A stretch of DNA of 64,000 nucleotides from JAJPKK01 sp963702755. GTDB lineage: Bacteria; Pseudomonadota; Alphaproteobacteria; Rhizobiales; Xanthobacteraceae. Position numbers and translations under genes: made by a program. The notes below the pieces were generated by a model. The model saw only the letters and a list, made by a program, of their open reading frames with translations. It was not told the DNA's origin and did no database searches. The first letter of the stretch is position 1. Each line of letters starts with the position of its first letter. The DNA lies in NCBI GenBank assembly GCA_963702755.1, contig CAVPDZ010000009.1, positions 806,001-870,000 on the forward strand, written 5' to 3'. Shown here in pieces: positions 25,620-34,107 of this stretch.

Positions 25620-26414
25620 ATGTTCTATTACGTCTCGAAGATCCTCGGCTTCTTTGCGCTGCCGTCGAATTTCATTCTTGGGATCGGCGTCCTCGGCATC
25701 GTGCTGATGGCGACGCGCTACGCGCGCGCCGGCCGGCGGCTCGCCGTGGCGTCGATCGTGCTGTTCGCCGTGTGCGGTCTCGGCTCGGTCGGCAAGGCAC
25801 TGATCGAGCCGCTGGAGGATCGCTTTCCGCCGTGGGATGCATCACGCGGTGCGCCGGACGGCATCGTGGTGCTCGGCGGCGCGGTCGATCCGGAATTCGT
25901 CGCGGCACGCGGCACCGCCGACCTCAACGAGGCGGCCGAGCGCGTCACCGTTGTCGCGGACTTGGCGCGCCGCTTCCCGCAGGCGCGCATCATCTACAGC
26001 GGCGGCAATGCGCGCATCGTCTATCGCGGCGGCAGCGAGGCGGACGCCGCCGCGACGCTCCTCGAAACGTTCGGCATCCCGCGCGATCGTCTGATCCTGG
26101 AACATCGCTCGCGCACGACCGCCGAGAACGCGGAGTTCGTGCTGCCGATCGCCCAGCCGAAGCCCGGCGAGCGGTGGCTCCTCGTCACGTCGGGCTATCA
26201 CATGCCGCGCGCCGTCGGCGCGTTCCGCAAGGTGGGCTTCGAGGTCGAGGCCTATCCGGTCGACTACCGCACCCGCGGCGTCGAGGACATCTGGATCCCG
26301 TTCGATGACGTCGCGTCCGGCCTGCGCCGCACCGACACCGCCAGCCGCGAGTGGATCGGCATGTTCGTCTATTGGCTCACCGGCAAAAGCTCGGCGATCT
26401 TTCCCGGCCCGTAA
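25620..26414 (+). CDS. YdcF/ElyC family (DUF218) membrane-anchored protein
   Basis: 264 residues. Two N-terminal membrane helices (FALPSNFILGIGVLGIVLMATRY and RRLAVASIVLFAVCGLGSVGKALI) are followed by a periplasmic DUF218 domain: PDGIVVLGGAVDPEFVAARG, then ARRFPQARIIYSGGNARIVYRGGSEADAAATLLETFGIPRDRLILEHRSRTTAENAEF, and WLLVTSGYHMPRAVGAFRKVGFEVEAYPVDY. The motif set VVLGG...SGG...E...S.TT.EN...LVTS..HM.RA is complete. ElyC-type relatives affect envelope or peptidoglycan precursor metabolism; the reaction is not established. It starts 22 bp after the RraA-like gene and could share its transcript. Confidence 0.87.
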   Translation: MFYYVSKILGFFALPSNFILGIGVLGIVLMATRYARAGRRLAVASIVLFAVCGLGSVGKALIEPLEDRFPPWDASRGAPDGIVVLGGAVDPEFVAARGTADLNEAAERVTVVADLARRFPQARIIYSGGNARIVYRGGSEADAAATLLETFGIPRDRLILEHRSRTTAENAEFVLPIAQPKPGERWLLVTSGYHMPRAVGAFRKVGFEVEAYPVDYRTRGVEDIWIPFDDVASGLRRTDTASREWIGMFVYWLTGKSSAIFPGP

Positions 26415-26426
26415 TGACTGGCGAGC

Positions 26427-26520
26427 GTAGGGTGGGCAAAGGCGCGTTCTTCGAGACGTGCCCACGCGGAGAGCGTCAACGTGGGCACGCGCGGACAAGT
26501 CCGCGCTTTGCCCACCCTAC
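26427..26520. repeat. palindromic element, family 5
   Basis: GTAGGGTGGGCAAAGGCGCG at the left and CGCGCTTTGCCCACCCTAC at the right, with an inner GTGCCCACG / CGTGGGCAC hairpin. It is the second copy of the element at 4631-4751. It occupies the whole gap between the convergent YdcF-like and cyclase genes and probably terminates both. Confidence 0.85.
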
Positions 26521-26533
26521 AAACATCGCGCGT

Positions 26534-27506
26534 TTACTTGATCGCGAGCGGATTGGTCGGCGAGCCGACGGCGCCGGTGATCGGGATCGCGGGGGCGACG
26601 AACATGAACTCGTAGACCTTGTCGGCGCGGCAATCCTCGGCCAGCTCCGCGACCTGGAAAATCTCGCCCATGGTGATGCCCATGATCGGGATGGTGATCC
26701 AGTGCCACGGCTGGTTGATGCCTTCTTCCGCTTCGTTCGGGCGCACCTCGCAGCCCCAGGTGTCGCTCGCGATCGCCGCGATCTCGGTCTTGTGCACCCA
26801 TTCGAGCGTTTCGAACGAGAAGCCCGGCGCATCGCCGCCGGGATAGCCGTCCCAGCTGCCGACGCGCTGGCAGCGCTCCATCTGCCCGGTGCGCACGATG
26901 ACGTAGTCGCCGCGCTTGATCTTGACGCCCTCGGCCTTGGCGGTCTTCTCGAGGTCCTCGGAGGTGATGGCGTAGCCGTCCTCCAGTTCCTCCTTGCCGA
27001 GCGCGCGCGGCACGTCGAGAAAGACGCCGCGGCCGACCATCTTGTTCTTGGTCTTTTCGATGCCGCACTTCTGCGCGCCGGCGCTCGTCACTTCGCGGCA
27101 ATCGTAGCCGTTCCACATGTAGTTCTCGTAGAAGATATGGCCGAGCCCGTCCCATTGGGTGCCCGATTGCAGCGGCATCACCACGATGTCGTCGGAGGCG
27201 CGGATGCCGCGCTTGTCGAGCACGCCGGAATAGGCGTCGGTGCCGGTGCGCAGCATCAGGTGCAGCGGGTTGATGCGGTTCATCGGCGGATACTTGGTCT
27301 TGCCGCCCTGCGGGTCCGTACTGGTCGAAGTTCAGCGCGAGCGAGATCACCTTGCCTTTGCGCACGAGCTGCGCGGCGGCGACGATGTCCTCCGGCGCCG
27401 TGTAGTTGAGCGTTCCGATCTCGTCGTTCGGGCCCCACTTGCCCCAGTTCTTGTATTTCTCCGCGGCAACGCGGAGGTCCTGGCGAGTGAATTTGCGGGC
27501 CGGCAT
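26534..27506 (-). CDS. cyclase family hydrolase, frameshifted
   Basis: A kynurenine-formamidase/cyclase superfamily protein (PF04199) of about 323 residues. The start at 27506 (MPARKFTRQDLRVAAEKYKNWGKWGPNDEIGTLNYTAPEDIVAAAQLVRKGKVISLALNFDQ) follows AAAAAGGATG. Near 27313 one extra C breaks the frame; without it GPQGGKTKYPPMNRINPLHLMLRTG continues. The active-site block is IVVMPLQSGTQWDGLGHIFYENYMWNGYD, where the family's HGTHxDxxxH appears as SGTQWDGLGH: the first His is replaced, as in one common branch of the family. Later blocks are RGDYVIVRTGQME, GFSFETLEWVHKTEIAAIASDTWGCEVRP and PLAIK at the end. The substrate is unknown; ring-opening or amide hydrolysis is likely. Confidence 0.82.
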
Positions 27507-27619
27507 GGAGAGCATCCTTTTTCGGATTCCGAAATGGCGAGAGCGGTGCGCAGTGCGCGACATTCCTATAGCGCCACGGTTCGGGCGCGTCAGGTGGTTT
27601 CCATTGGCTCTCCGATGCC

Positions 27620-27741
27620 GTCGTCGTCCGGCTTGACCGGACGATCCAGTAACCACCGTGCCTCGAGGGGAACGCATGGGCCGTGCGCCGGATCGCAACG
27701 CTTGTGGTTACTGGATTGCCCGGTCAAGCCGGGCAATGACG
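27620..27741. repeat. palindromic element, family 3 (CGTCATCGCCCGG / TTGACCGG type)
   Basis: CGTCCGGCTTGACCGGACGATCCAGTAACCAC on the left mirrors GTGGTTACTGGATTGCCCGG on the right, closing with GGGCAATGACG. Other copies are at 39049-39165 and 52550-52631, with a half-copy at 28961-28988. It lies in the divergent gap upstream of the Bug protein gene and the cyclase gene. Confidence 0.85.
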
Positions 27742-27867
27742 TGGTAGGGGCCCCATTCATGCGACGACGGCGCCGGTATCGACGTCGCGCGCGAGAATGA
27801 TACGATTGCGCCCGCGGCAAGAATTTCGGGCGGCAACGGCCGAAGCAAAAGAAAGTCGGAGGAAGCG

Positions 27868-28836
27868 ATGAACGGGATGGTCCGCGCGCTCGTGCTTGGC
27901 GCGGCGCTGATCGCGACAAGCGTTGCCGGCGCCGAGGAGAATTATCCGATCCGCCCGGTGCGCATCCTGGTGCCGTTCGCCGCCGGCGGACCGACCGACG
28001 TCATTGCCCGCCTCATCGCGCAGAAGCTCTCGGAGCGCTGGAGCCGCGAAGTCTTCGTCGAGGATCATCCCGGCGCCGGCGGCAACACCGGCACCGTGAT
28101 CGCCGCGCGCGCCGCGCCCGACGGCTATACGCTCTACATGATGAGCACGGGCTTCATGGTGAACCCGAGCCTCTATGCCAAGGTGCCGTACGATCCGATC
28201 AAGGATTTCGCGCCGGTGACGCTCGCGGCCGCATCGCCCAACGTGCTGTTCGTTCATCCGTCGGTGCGCGCGCGCAACGTCATGGAGCTGATCGAACTTA
28301 TTCGCCGCAATCCCGGCAAGTTCAGCTATGCCCAGCCCTCGACCGGATCGACGCCGCATCTCTCGGGCGAACTCTTCAAGCTGCGCTTCGGCCTCGATCT
28401 CGTGACCGTGCCGTTCAACGGCGCGGCGCCGGCGGTCAACTCGACGCTCGCCGGCCACACGCCGATCGCCTTCACGGCGTTGCCCCCGGCGATCGCGAAC
28501 ATCAAGGAAGGCAACCTGCGCGGGCTTGCCGTCACCGCGCATGAGCGCGTTACGCCGCTGCCTGATGTGCCGACGATGGCCGAGGCCGGCGTGCCTGACC
28601 AGGAGGCGGAAACGATCAACGGCCTGTTGGTGCCCGCCGGCACGCCGGGCGACATCATCGCGAAGATCAACCGCGATACGGTCGCGATCCTTGCGCTTCC
28701 CGACGTGAAAGAGCGCCTCGACGTGCTGGGCTTCCGCGCGGTGGTCTCGACGCCGGCCGAGTTTGGCGAGCGCATCAAGAGCGAGATGGCCAAATGGGAT
28801 CAGGTGGTGCGCGCCGCGCACATCCGGATCGAGTGA
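27868..28836 (+). CDS. tripartite tricarboxylate transporter substrate-binding protein (Bug family)
   Basis: A periplasmic solute-binding protein of 322 residues. Signal peptide: MNGMVRALVLGAALIATSVAGA, then EENYPIRPVRILVPFAAGGPTDVIARLIAQKLSERW, the classical Bug beginning, followed by VEDHPGAGGNTGTVIAARAAPDGYTLYMMSTGFMVNPSLYAKVPYDPIKDFAPVTLAA, YAQPSTGSTPHLSGELFKLRFGLDLVTVPFNGAAPAVNSTLAG and LPDVPTMAEAGVPDQEAETINGLLVPAGTP. ATG 27868 follows GGAGGAAGCG. Bug proteins bind carboxylates, often without a linked TctA/TctB membrane pair, and none is present here. The neighbouring decarboxylase and hydrolases suggest an organic acid ligand. A second Bug gene lies at 53504-54484. Confidence 0.93.
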   Translation: MNGMVRALVLGAALIATSVAGAEENYPIRPVRILVPFAAGGPTDVIARLIAQKLSERWSREVFVEDHPGAGGNTGTVIAARAAPDGYTLYMMSTGFMVNPSLYAKVPYDPIKDFAPVTLAAASPNVLFVHPSVRARNVMELIELIRRNPGKFSYAQPSTGSTPHLSGELFKLRFGLDLVTVPFNGAAPAVNSTLAGHTPIAFTALPPAIANIKEGNLRGLAVTAHERVTPLPDVPTMAEAGVPDQEAETINGLLVPAGTPGDIIAKINRDTVAILALPDVKERLDVLGFRAVVSTPAEFGERIKSEMAKWDQVVRAAHIRIE

Positions 28837-28960
28837 CCTGCGGTTGTGCTCCATCGTTGCTCCGCGAGCTGACGCAATCACCAGGCGAATGCCGGCGATG
28901 ACGTAATCGAACTTTCTGTTCGGTACGTCGCGTGCTTTATTCGAACACTGACGGTTACGC

Positions 28961-28988
28961 GATCGCCCGGTCAAAGCCGGGCGATGAC
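28961..28988. repeat. half copy of palindromic family 3
   Basis: GATCGCCCGGTCAAAGCCGG followed by GCGATGAC is the right-hand arm of the family 3 element with one extra A in the stem. It lies 53 bp before the alpha/beta hydrolase start. Confidence 0.6.
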
Positions 28989-29040
28989 ATTTCGCGGCGA
29001 GCGAAACGCGTCATCCGAGAATTTGGAAGGAGAACTGCAC

Positions 29041-30042
29041 ATGTCGACCGCTGGTACGTCGCCCCTTCATCGCATCTCCCGGCGCACCATGCTGGGCGCG
29101 GCGGCGAGCCTGGCGGCGGCGCCCGCGGTCGCGGCGGAGTGCCGCGTCGGCCCGGAGCCCCATGCGAAGGGACCCCTGGTGTTCCTGGACTACGACCAGG
29201 TCGAGCTCGACGCCGCTTACGAGAACTCCGTCTACGAGCCGATGATCATGCAGGCGCGCGACCGGCTTGCTTCGCTTGCCGCGGACGCGCGCAAGCGGCT
29301 GGGCGATCCGATGCGTGTCGCCTACGGCCCGACCGAGATCGAGAAGCTCGACATCTATCGCGCCGCGAGGCCGAATGCGCCGATCTTCGTCTACATCCAT
29401 GGCGGCACCTGGCGCACCGGTTCGTCGGCGCGCGGCGCCTATCCGGCCGAGATGTTCGTCGATCGCGGCGCGCACTACGTTGCGCTCGATTTCATCAACG
29501 TGCTCGACGCCGGCGGCGATCTGCGGCCGATGGCGGACCAGGTCCGGCGCGGCATCGCGTGGGTCTACCGCAACGCTGCGAGCTTCGGCGGCGACGCGAG
29601 CCGTCTCTACATCGGCGGCCACTCCTCGGGCGGCCACCTCTGCGGGGTCGCCATGGTGACCGACTGGCAGGCGATGGGTCTGCCGCGCGACACCGTCAAA
29701 GGCGGCCTGTGCATGAGCGGCATGTACGACCTCAAGCCGGTGCGCCTCTCGTGGCGAGCGAGCTACGTGAAGTTCAACGACGCCATGGAGCACGAGATGA
29801 GCTCCATCCGCCATCTCGACCGCCTCAACGCTCCGGTCACGGTGACCTACGGCACCTTCGAGACGCCGGAGTTTCAGCGCCAGGCCCGCGACTTCGCCGC
29901 CGCCATCAAGGCGTCGGGCCGGCCGGTCACGCTCGTCGAGGCGCCGAACTTCGCGCATCTCGAAACCGAGGAATCGCTCGGCAATCCCTACGGACCGAAC
30001 GGCCGCGCTGCGATCGCCATGATGGGTCTCGCGCGGGTCTGA
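29041..30042 (+). CDS. alpha/beta hydrolase, Tat-exported (esterase/formamidase-like)
   Basis: A 333-residue alpha/beta-hydrolase of the BD-FAE / carboxylesterase type. ATG 29041 follows GGAAGGAGAACTGCAC. The N-terminus RISRRTMLGAAASLAAAPAVAA is a twin-arginine signal (SRRTMLG). The fold has the oxyanion-hole motif FVYIHGGTWRTGSSARGAY near residue 120, the nucleophile elbow LYIGGHSSGGHLCGVAMV (Ser in GHSSGG, near residue 200), and the final-helix region LVEAPNFAHLETEESLGNPYG, with the catalytic His probably in NFAHLE. Arylformamidases and small esterases share this layout. With the cyclase, Bug and UbiD genes it fits an exported step in breakdown of an ester or amide of an organic acid. That role is inferred from context only. 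Confidence 0.85.
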   Translation: MSTAGTSPLHRISRRTMLGAAASLAAAPAVAAECRVGPEPHAKGPLVFLDYDQVELDAAYENSVYEPMIMQARDRLASLAADARKRLGDPMRVAYGPTEIEKLDIYRAARPNAPIFVYIHGGTWRTGSSARGAYPAEMFVDRGAHYVALDFINVLDAGGDLRPMADQVRRGIAWVYRNAASFGGDASRLYIGGHSSGGHLCGVAMVTDWQAMGLPRDTVKGGLCMSGMYDLKPVRLSWRASYVKFNDAMEHEMSSIRHLDRLNAPVTVTYGTFETPEFQRQARDFAAAIKASGRPVTLVEAPNFAHLETEESLGNPYGPNGRAAIAMMGLARV

Positions 30043-30623
30043 GGACGCGCGCGGCCGCGGTGACCCTCAGTCGCGGAACGCGGCGGCTCGTGCCGGAGCG
30101 AAGCTCCGTCCCGGAACAGGGAATCTTTCCCTGAGAACAGGGAAAATCTCAGGGAAAATCAAAAAAGCGGCCATTTTTGCCGGCGTCGCGCCAATTCGTG
30201 CAGCGCTTTGAGACAGTTGCACCCGTTTCCCGAGGCGGTCGAACAGGGATGCTGAGGGATCGTTCGTTTGCGATGGATGCGTCCATCTGAACGCGTCGAG
30301 AGAAGCATTGAGAAAGTCCTCCGGGTGAATGGGCCGGCAAAAAAACCAGGCTCGCCAATAGGAAGTAGACTAATTTATAGGAATAATCCTATAACGTCAA
30401 ATCTATTTTTGTGCCGAGGGGGATCGCTACCGGAGTCACCCGGCGCGGATTCATTTTTCGAAATCGAAGGTCTTTCGAAGTCGGAGGCTTTAGGACTGCC
30501 AAATCGCAGCGGCCTCGGCAGCCCGGTACCGAAAAATTAAATAAAATTTGCGATGCCCTTGGTGCACTCGTTCGATATCGCGCCTTAGCGTTGCGCCTGA
30601 GGCGCTCCTCCAGGAGCCTCGTC
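30043..30623. other. long leader region of the chemoreceptor gene, no gene assigned
   Basis: 581 bp without a convincing gene. The part 30340-30420 is strikingly AT-rich for this genome (GACTAATTTATAGGAATAAT and CGTCAAATCTATTTTTGTG) and contains a perfect inverted repeat at 30376-30393. Near 30115-30165 there is a short direct repetition of CAGGGAA(T/A) units (AACAGGGAATC, AACAGGGAAAATC, CAGGGAAAATC). Open frames crossing 30411-30623 have poor codon use and no ribosome site. Promoter and 5' leader of the chemoreceptor gene are the likely content. Confidence 0.4.
30376..30393. promoter_or_regulatory. operator-like inverted repeat upstream of the chemoreceptor gene
   Basis: TATAGGA-ATAA-TCCTATA is a perfect 7-bp inverted repeat with a 4-bp spacer in the most AT-rich stretch of the region, 231 bp before the receptor start. 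Its half-site TATAGG is shared with the palindrome at 22147-22160. Whether a regulator binds here cannot be told from sequence. Confidence 0.35.
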
Positions 30624-32699
30624 GTGAATTTCATTCGTCTCGGCCTCAAAGCCCGTGTCTTTAGCGGTTTTTCAATCCTCGTCCTCATGGGACTCGCGCT
30701 TGCGGGTTTCGGGGCGTGGGAATTGTCGGGCATCAAGGCTGATGTTCAAAGACTTTCCGCGATCAACGAGAACTCTACTCGCGCGCTTGAGGCCTCAAAG
30801 CGGATCGAGATCATCCGGCGTGCCAACCTGCGCTACATGGTTGATGCCGATGAGGAATCGATGAAGGAGGCCGCAGCGGCCGAATCGAGTGCCAGCGACT
30901 TGCTCAAACTCGCCGCGGATTCCACGCCGACGCTGGAGCGCCGCAACGCCTACAACACGATTCGTTCCGAAATCGACGCGATGCGGGGAAAGCGCGAGAC
31001 GCTGATGGGTCTCGTCAAGCAGATGCAGGCCGACCGCGCGAAGCTCTTCAGCGGCGGCGACGAGCTGACCGCCGCCACCGACAAGCTGATGCAGTCGCGG
31101 ACGACGATCAACGATCGCAGCGTCTTGTCATTGTTCAGCCCGGTCGAATTGAGCGTGCTGCTTGTGCGGGTCGCAAACTGGCGTTTCCTGGCGACGCGCG
31201 ACGCGAAGGGGCCGGCGACGTTCAAGGCCAACATGGAACATGCGGCGGCGGCGCTTGCGGCCTTGGAGAGGACCGAACTTCCGGACAGCGTCCGCGCCTT
31301 CATTGGGCCGGTCAAGGCAGCGCTCGCCGCCTATGCGACGAGCTTCGACGCGCTGGCGGCGAACATGCTCAAGAGCGACGATCTGTTCTGGAAGAACATG
31401 GTGCCGCAGGCGGTCGATATGCTGGCGAAGATCGGCACGGTGCAGCAGCAGCTCAAGGAGGTGTCCGATTCGGCAAAGGCCGATACCTTTGCGGCGATCG
31501 ACTCGACGATCTCGACCCAGATGATCGTTGGCGGCCTCGCCCTCGTGCTCGGCGTGCTCATCGCCTGGATCGTCAGCCGCAGTATCATCAAGCCGGTGGC
31601 CGGCATGACCGGCGCCATGCAGCGGCTCGCCGCCGGGGACAATGAAGTCGAAATCCCCTCGCGCGACAGCAGGGATGAAATCGGGGCCATGGCCAAGGCC
31701 GTCGAGGTGTTCAAGCAGAACGCGATCGAGCGGATCAGGCTTGAGGCGGAGCAACGCGAGACCGAGGCGCGCACCGCCGCCGACAAGCGGAGCGCCGAGG
31801 AGCGCGCGGCAGCGGAAAAGCACGCCGCGGCGGAGCGCGAAGAAGCGGCCCGCAAGGCCGCGACCCACAAGCTCGCATCTCAGTTCGAAGCAGCGGTCGG
31901 CGGCATCATCGACAATGTGTCGTCCGCTTCGACCGAACTGGAAGCGGCGGCTAATACGCTGACCAAGACCGCCGAAACCACCCAGGGCCTCTCTGGCGTG
32001 GTGGCATCGGCCTCGGAGGAAGCGTCCGCGAACGTCCAGTCGGTTGCCTCCGCCACCGAGGAGATGGCGGCCTCGATCGGCGAGATCAGCCGGCAGATGC
32101 AGGAATCGCGGAAGATCGCGGCCGAAGCCGTCAAGCAGGCGGTGGAGACCGATCGACGCATCAACGACCTCTCCAAGGCCGCCGGCCGGATCGGCGACGT
32201 GGTGAAGCTCATCACCGCGATCGCGGAGCAGACCAACCTGCTCGCCCTCAACGCGACCATCGAGGCGGCGCGCGCCGGCGAGGCCGGCAAGGGCTTCGCC
32301 GTGGTGGCGCAGGAGGTCAAGGCGCTGGCCGCGCAAACCGCCAAGGCGACCGACGAGATCGGCAACCAGATCACCGGCATGCAGTCGGCGACCGACGAGT
32401 CGGTCGTCGCCATCAAGGCGATCGGCGCCACCATCGGCCAGATCTCCGAGATTTCCGCGACGATTGCCGCCGCGGTCGAGGAGCAGGGCGCGGCGACCGG
32501 CGAGATCGCGCGCAATGTCGGCGAGGCCTCGAAGGGCACCGCGCAGGTCGCGACCAACATCACCGACGTCAACCGCGGCGCCGGCGAAACCGGCTCGGCC
32601 GCATCCCAGGTGCTGGCGTCGGCGCAGTCGCTCTCCGAAGAGAGCAACCGGCTCAAGCTCGAGGTGCAGAAATTCCTCGACACCGTGCGCGCCGCGTGA
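30624..32699 (+). CDS. methyl-accepting chemotaxis protein
   Basis: A transmembrane chemoreceptor of 691 residues. GTG 30624 follows CCAGGAGCCTC and reads MNFIRLGLKARVFSGFSILVLMGLALAGFGAWEL, giving helix 1 at residues 13-33. A periplasmic helical sensor region of about 260 residues follows (LSAINENSTRALEASKRIEIIRRANLRYM resembles helical-bundle or HBM-type domains). Helix 2 is MIVGGLALVLGVLIAWIVSRSII, then HAMP (KPVAGMTGAMQRLAAGDNEVEIPSRDSRDEIGAMAKAVEVFKQNAIE) and a coiled-coil rich in Glu/Ala/Arg. The signalling hairpin is IGDVVKLITAIAEQTNLLALNATIEAARAGEAGKGFAVVAQEVKALAAQTAKAT. No CheA/CheW/CheR genes are nearby and no C-terminal NWETF-type pentapeptide is present. The ligand is unknown. Confidence 0.93.
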   Translation: MNFIRLGLKARVFSGFSILVLMGLALAGFGAWELSGIKADVQRLSAINENSTRALEASKRIEIIRRANLRYMVDADEESMKEAAAAESSASDLLKLAADSTPTLERRNAYNTIRSEIDAMRGKRETLMGLVKQMQADRAKLFSGGDELTAATDKLMQSRTTINDRSVLSLFSPVELSVLLVRVANWRFLATRDAKGPATFKANMEHAAAALAALERTELPDSVRAFIGPVKAALAAYATSFDALAANMLKSDDLFWKNMVPQAVDMLAKIGTVQQQLKEVSDSAKADTFAAIDSTISTQMIVGGLALVLGVLIAWIVSRSIIKPVAGMTGAMQRLAAGDNEVEIPSRDSRDEIGAMAKAVEVFKQNAIERIRLEAEQRETEARTAADKRSAEERAAAEKHAAAEREEAARKAATHKLASQFEAAVGGIIDNVSSASTELEAAANTLTKTAETTQGLSGVVASASEEASANVQSVASATEEMAASIGEISRQMQESRKIAAEAVKQAVETDRRINDLSKAAGRIGDVVKLITAIAEQTNLLALNATIEAARAGEAGKGFAVVAQEVKALAAQTAKATDEIGNQITGMQSATDESVVAIKAIGATIGQISEISATIAAAVEEQGAATGEIARNVGEASKGTAQVATNITDVNRGAGETGSAASQVLASAQSLSEESNRLKLEVQKFLDTVRAA

Positions 32700-32707
32700 C
32701 GCCGCGT

Positions 32708-32817
32708 CGTCATTCCGGGGGCCGAGCGCAGCTCGGCAGCCCGGAATCCATACTCCGCAGTCAGTGTTCCTGGATTCCGGGCTCGCCTCCGCTTCGCTCC
32801 GGCGCCCCGGAATGACG
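32708..32817. repeat. palindromic element, family 2 (CGTCATTCCGGGG ends)
   Basis: CGTCATTCCGGGGGCCGAGC at the left and GGCGCCCCGGAATGACG at the right, with inner arms CCCGGAATCCA / TGGATTCCGGG. It lies between the convergent chemoreceptor and secreted-family genes. Copies are at 44990-45092 (inside nrdJ) and 48937-49043. Confidence 0.85.
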
Positions 32818-32867
32818 CGCTTTTTGGCTTGAGTTGCTGGTGATCCTGCGCCGCTTCAGCCGGCGCG

Positions 32868-33740
32868 TCACTTCCGCGTCGGGGTGAAATAGCGCAGGTC
32901 GGGCGGGGGCTGGTCCTTCTTGGTCGGCATCAGGAAGCCGTCGCCGCTCATGAAATAATCTTCCGTGCCGATCACGACGTAATTGCTGCCCTCGGTGCAG
33001 AAGGTCTGTCCCCAGTGCGGATGCGGGTTCGCATTGCGGCGATAGGTCTTGTCGACGCTCCACGGCCGCGTCAGCGCGTGGTCGAACACGGTGATCTCGT
33101 CGTGGAGGAGGTTGGGATTAGCCTTATCGAGGTGGATGCGTTCCTTGAACGTTGATTGATTGTCGAAGTGCAGCGGCAAGCCCGTCGCGTCGTAGGCGCG
33201 CGGCCCCTTGAACGGGCCTCGCGTCTCGACCTCGAGCACGTCGTAGCGGCCGTCGCCGTCTTCGTCGATCCAATGGCCGATCGAATAGCCCTGATAGGTC
33301 GCGGTGACTTCGTCGGTCGGCTTCGGCCAATCGCGCCCGTCGGTGAAGATGCGGCGAATCTCCTCGCCCGCGATGACATAGGTCGTCTCGGGCGTGACGA
33401 CGAATTCCTGCACCGGGATCGCCATCATGAACGGCATGCCGCCCGGCAGGCATTGGGCGTGGCCGATGAAATTGCCCTGGCCGCCCTTGGCCTGGTCGGC
33501 CATGCTTTCCTCGTGGACTTTCTTGTACTCGGGCGTCAGCGGCGCTTCCTGCGGCGGTCCGAAGCGCTTGTTCGGATCGAACTTGACTCGCTGGCCGCCG
33601 AAAAGCTGGCTGAACGTGTCCCACTGGCCTTTCCAATTGGGATACTTCGTCTCGTCGGCATGAGCGGATGCGCTCGCCATCAGCAGGGCGGCGACAGCAA
33701 GGGCGCGCGCGCCCGGCCCCATAGCGCTTCGGCGTGACAT
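32868..33740 (-). CDS. secreted protein of a three-member paralogous family (copy 2)
   Basis: 290 residues, uninterrupted. The start at 33740 (MSRRSAMGPGARALAVAALLMASASAHA) is a signal peptide. The mature chain has the same ordered blocks as copies 1 and 3: ETKYPNWKGQWDTF, APLTPEYKKVHEESM, CLPGGMPFMMAIPVQEFVVTPETTYVIAGEEIRRIFTDGRDWPKP, YQGYSIGHWIDEDGDGRYDVLEVETRGPFKGPRAYDATGLPLHFDNQSTFKERIHLDKANPNLLHDEITVFDHALTRPWSVDKTYRRN, then FCTEGSNYVVIGTEDYFMSGDGFLMPTKKDQPPPDLRYF. The DEDGDGRYD loop and the L-H-D/N-E-I-T segment are invariant across the three. It is monocistronic, flanked by palindromic elements on both sides. I know of no assigned function. Confidence 0.8.
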   Translation of the reverse strand: MSRRSAMGPGARALAVAALLMASASAHADETKYPNWKGQWDTFSQLFGGQRVKFDPNKRFGPPQEAPLTPEYKKVHEESMADQAKGGQGNFIGHAQCLPGGMPFMMAIPVQEFVVTPETTYVIAGEEIRRIFTDGRDWPKPTDEVTATYQGYSIGHWIDEDGDGRYDVLEVETRGPFKGPRAYDATGLPLHFDNQSTFKERIHLDKANPNLLHDEITVFDHALTRPWSVDKTYRRNANPHPHWGQTFCTEGSNYVVIGTEDYFMSGDGFLMPTKKDQPPPDLRYFTPTRK

Positions 33741-33871
33741 GGTGATCCTCCCTGTGTCGGCGGATCGGCTCGTTGGGTCGGCCCGATCTTCGCCTGACGG
33801 CGATGAAGATACACCGCCCGCGAATGACAGGGAACGCGGAAACACCCAACACGTCCGGCATTTCCCTGCTG

Positions 33872-33982
33872 ACGTCATCCTGAGGTGGCCGCGCTGGCGC
33901 GGCCCTCGAAGGATGGCCACCGGCACGGCGGTGCGCGCTTCCATCCTTCGAGACGCGCCTTCGGCGCTCCTCAGGATGACGT
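33872..33982. repeat. palindromic element, family 1
   Basis: ACGTCATCCTGAGGTGGCCG to CTCCTCAGGATGACGT, with inner arms CTCGAAGGATGGC / CCATCCTTCGAG and the hairpin CCGCGCTGGCGCGG. It lies in the divergent gap between secreted copy 2 and the tartrate dehydratase-like gene. Confidence 0.85.
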
Positions 33983-34107
33983 TTGTGATTGTTTCGCACG
34001 CTAAAAAGGGGAGCAGGAAGATCCCGCATGTCGCTGCGCTCATGCGGGCTACGGCTAGCGGCTTGCTGCGGCTTGCGGCGGCGGCGGTTCTGCGGCACAA
34101 ACGCGGC

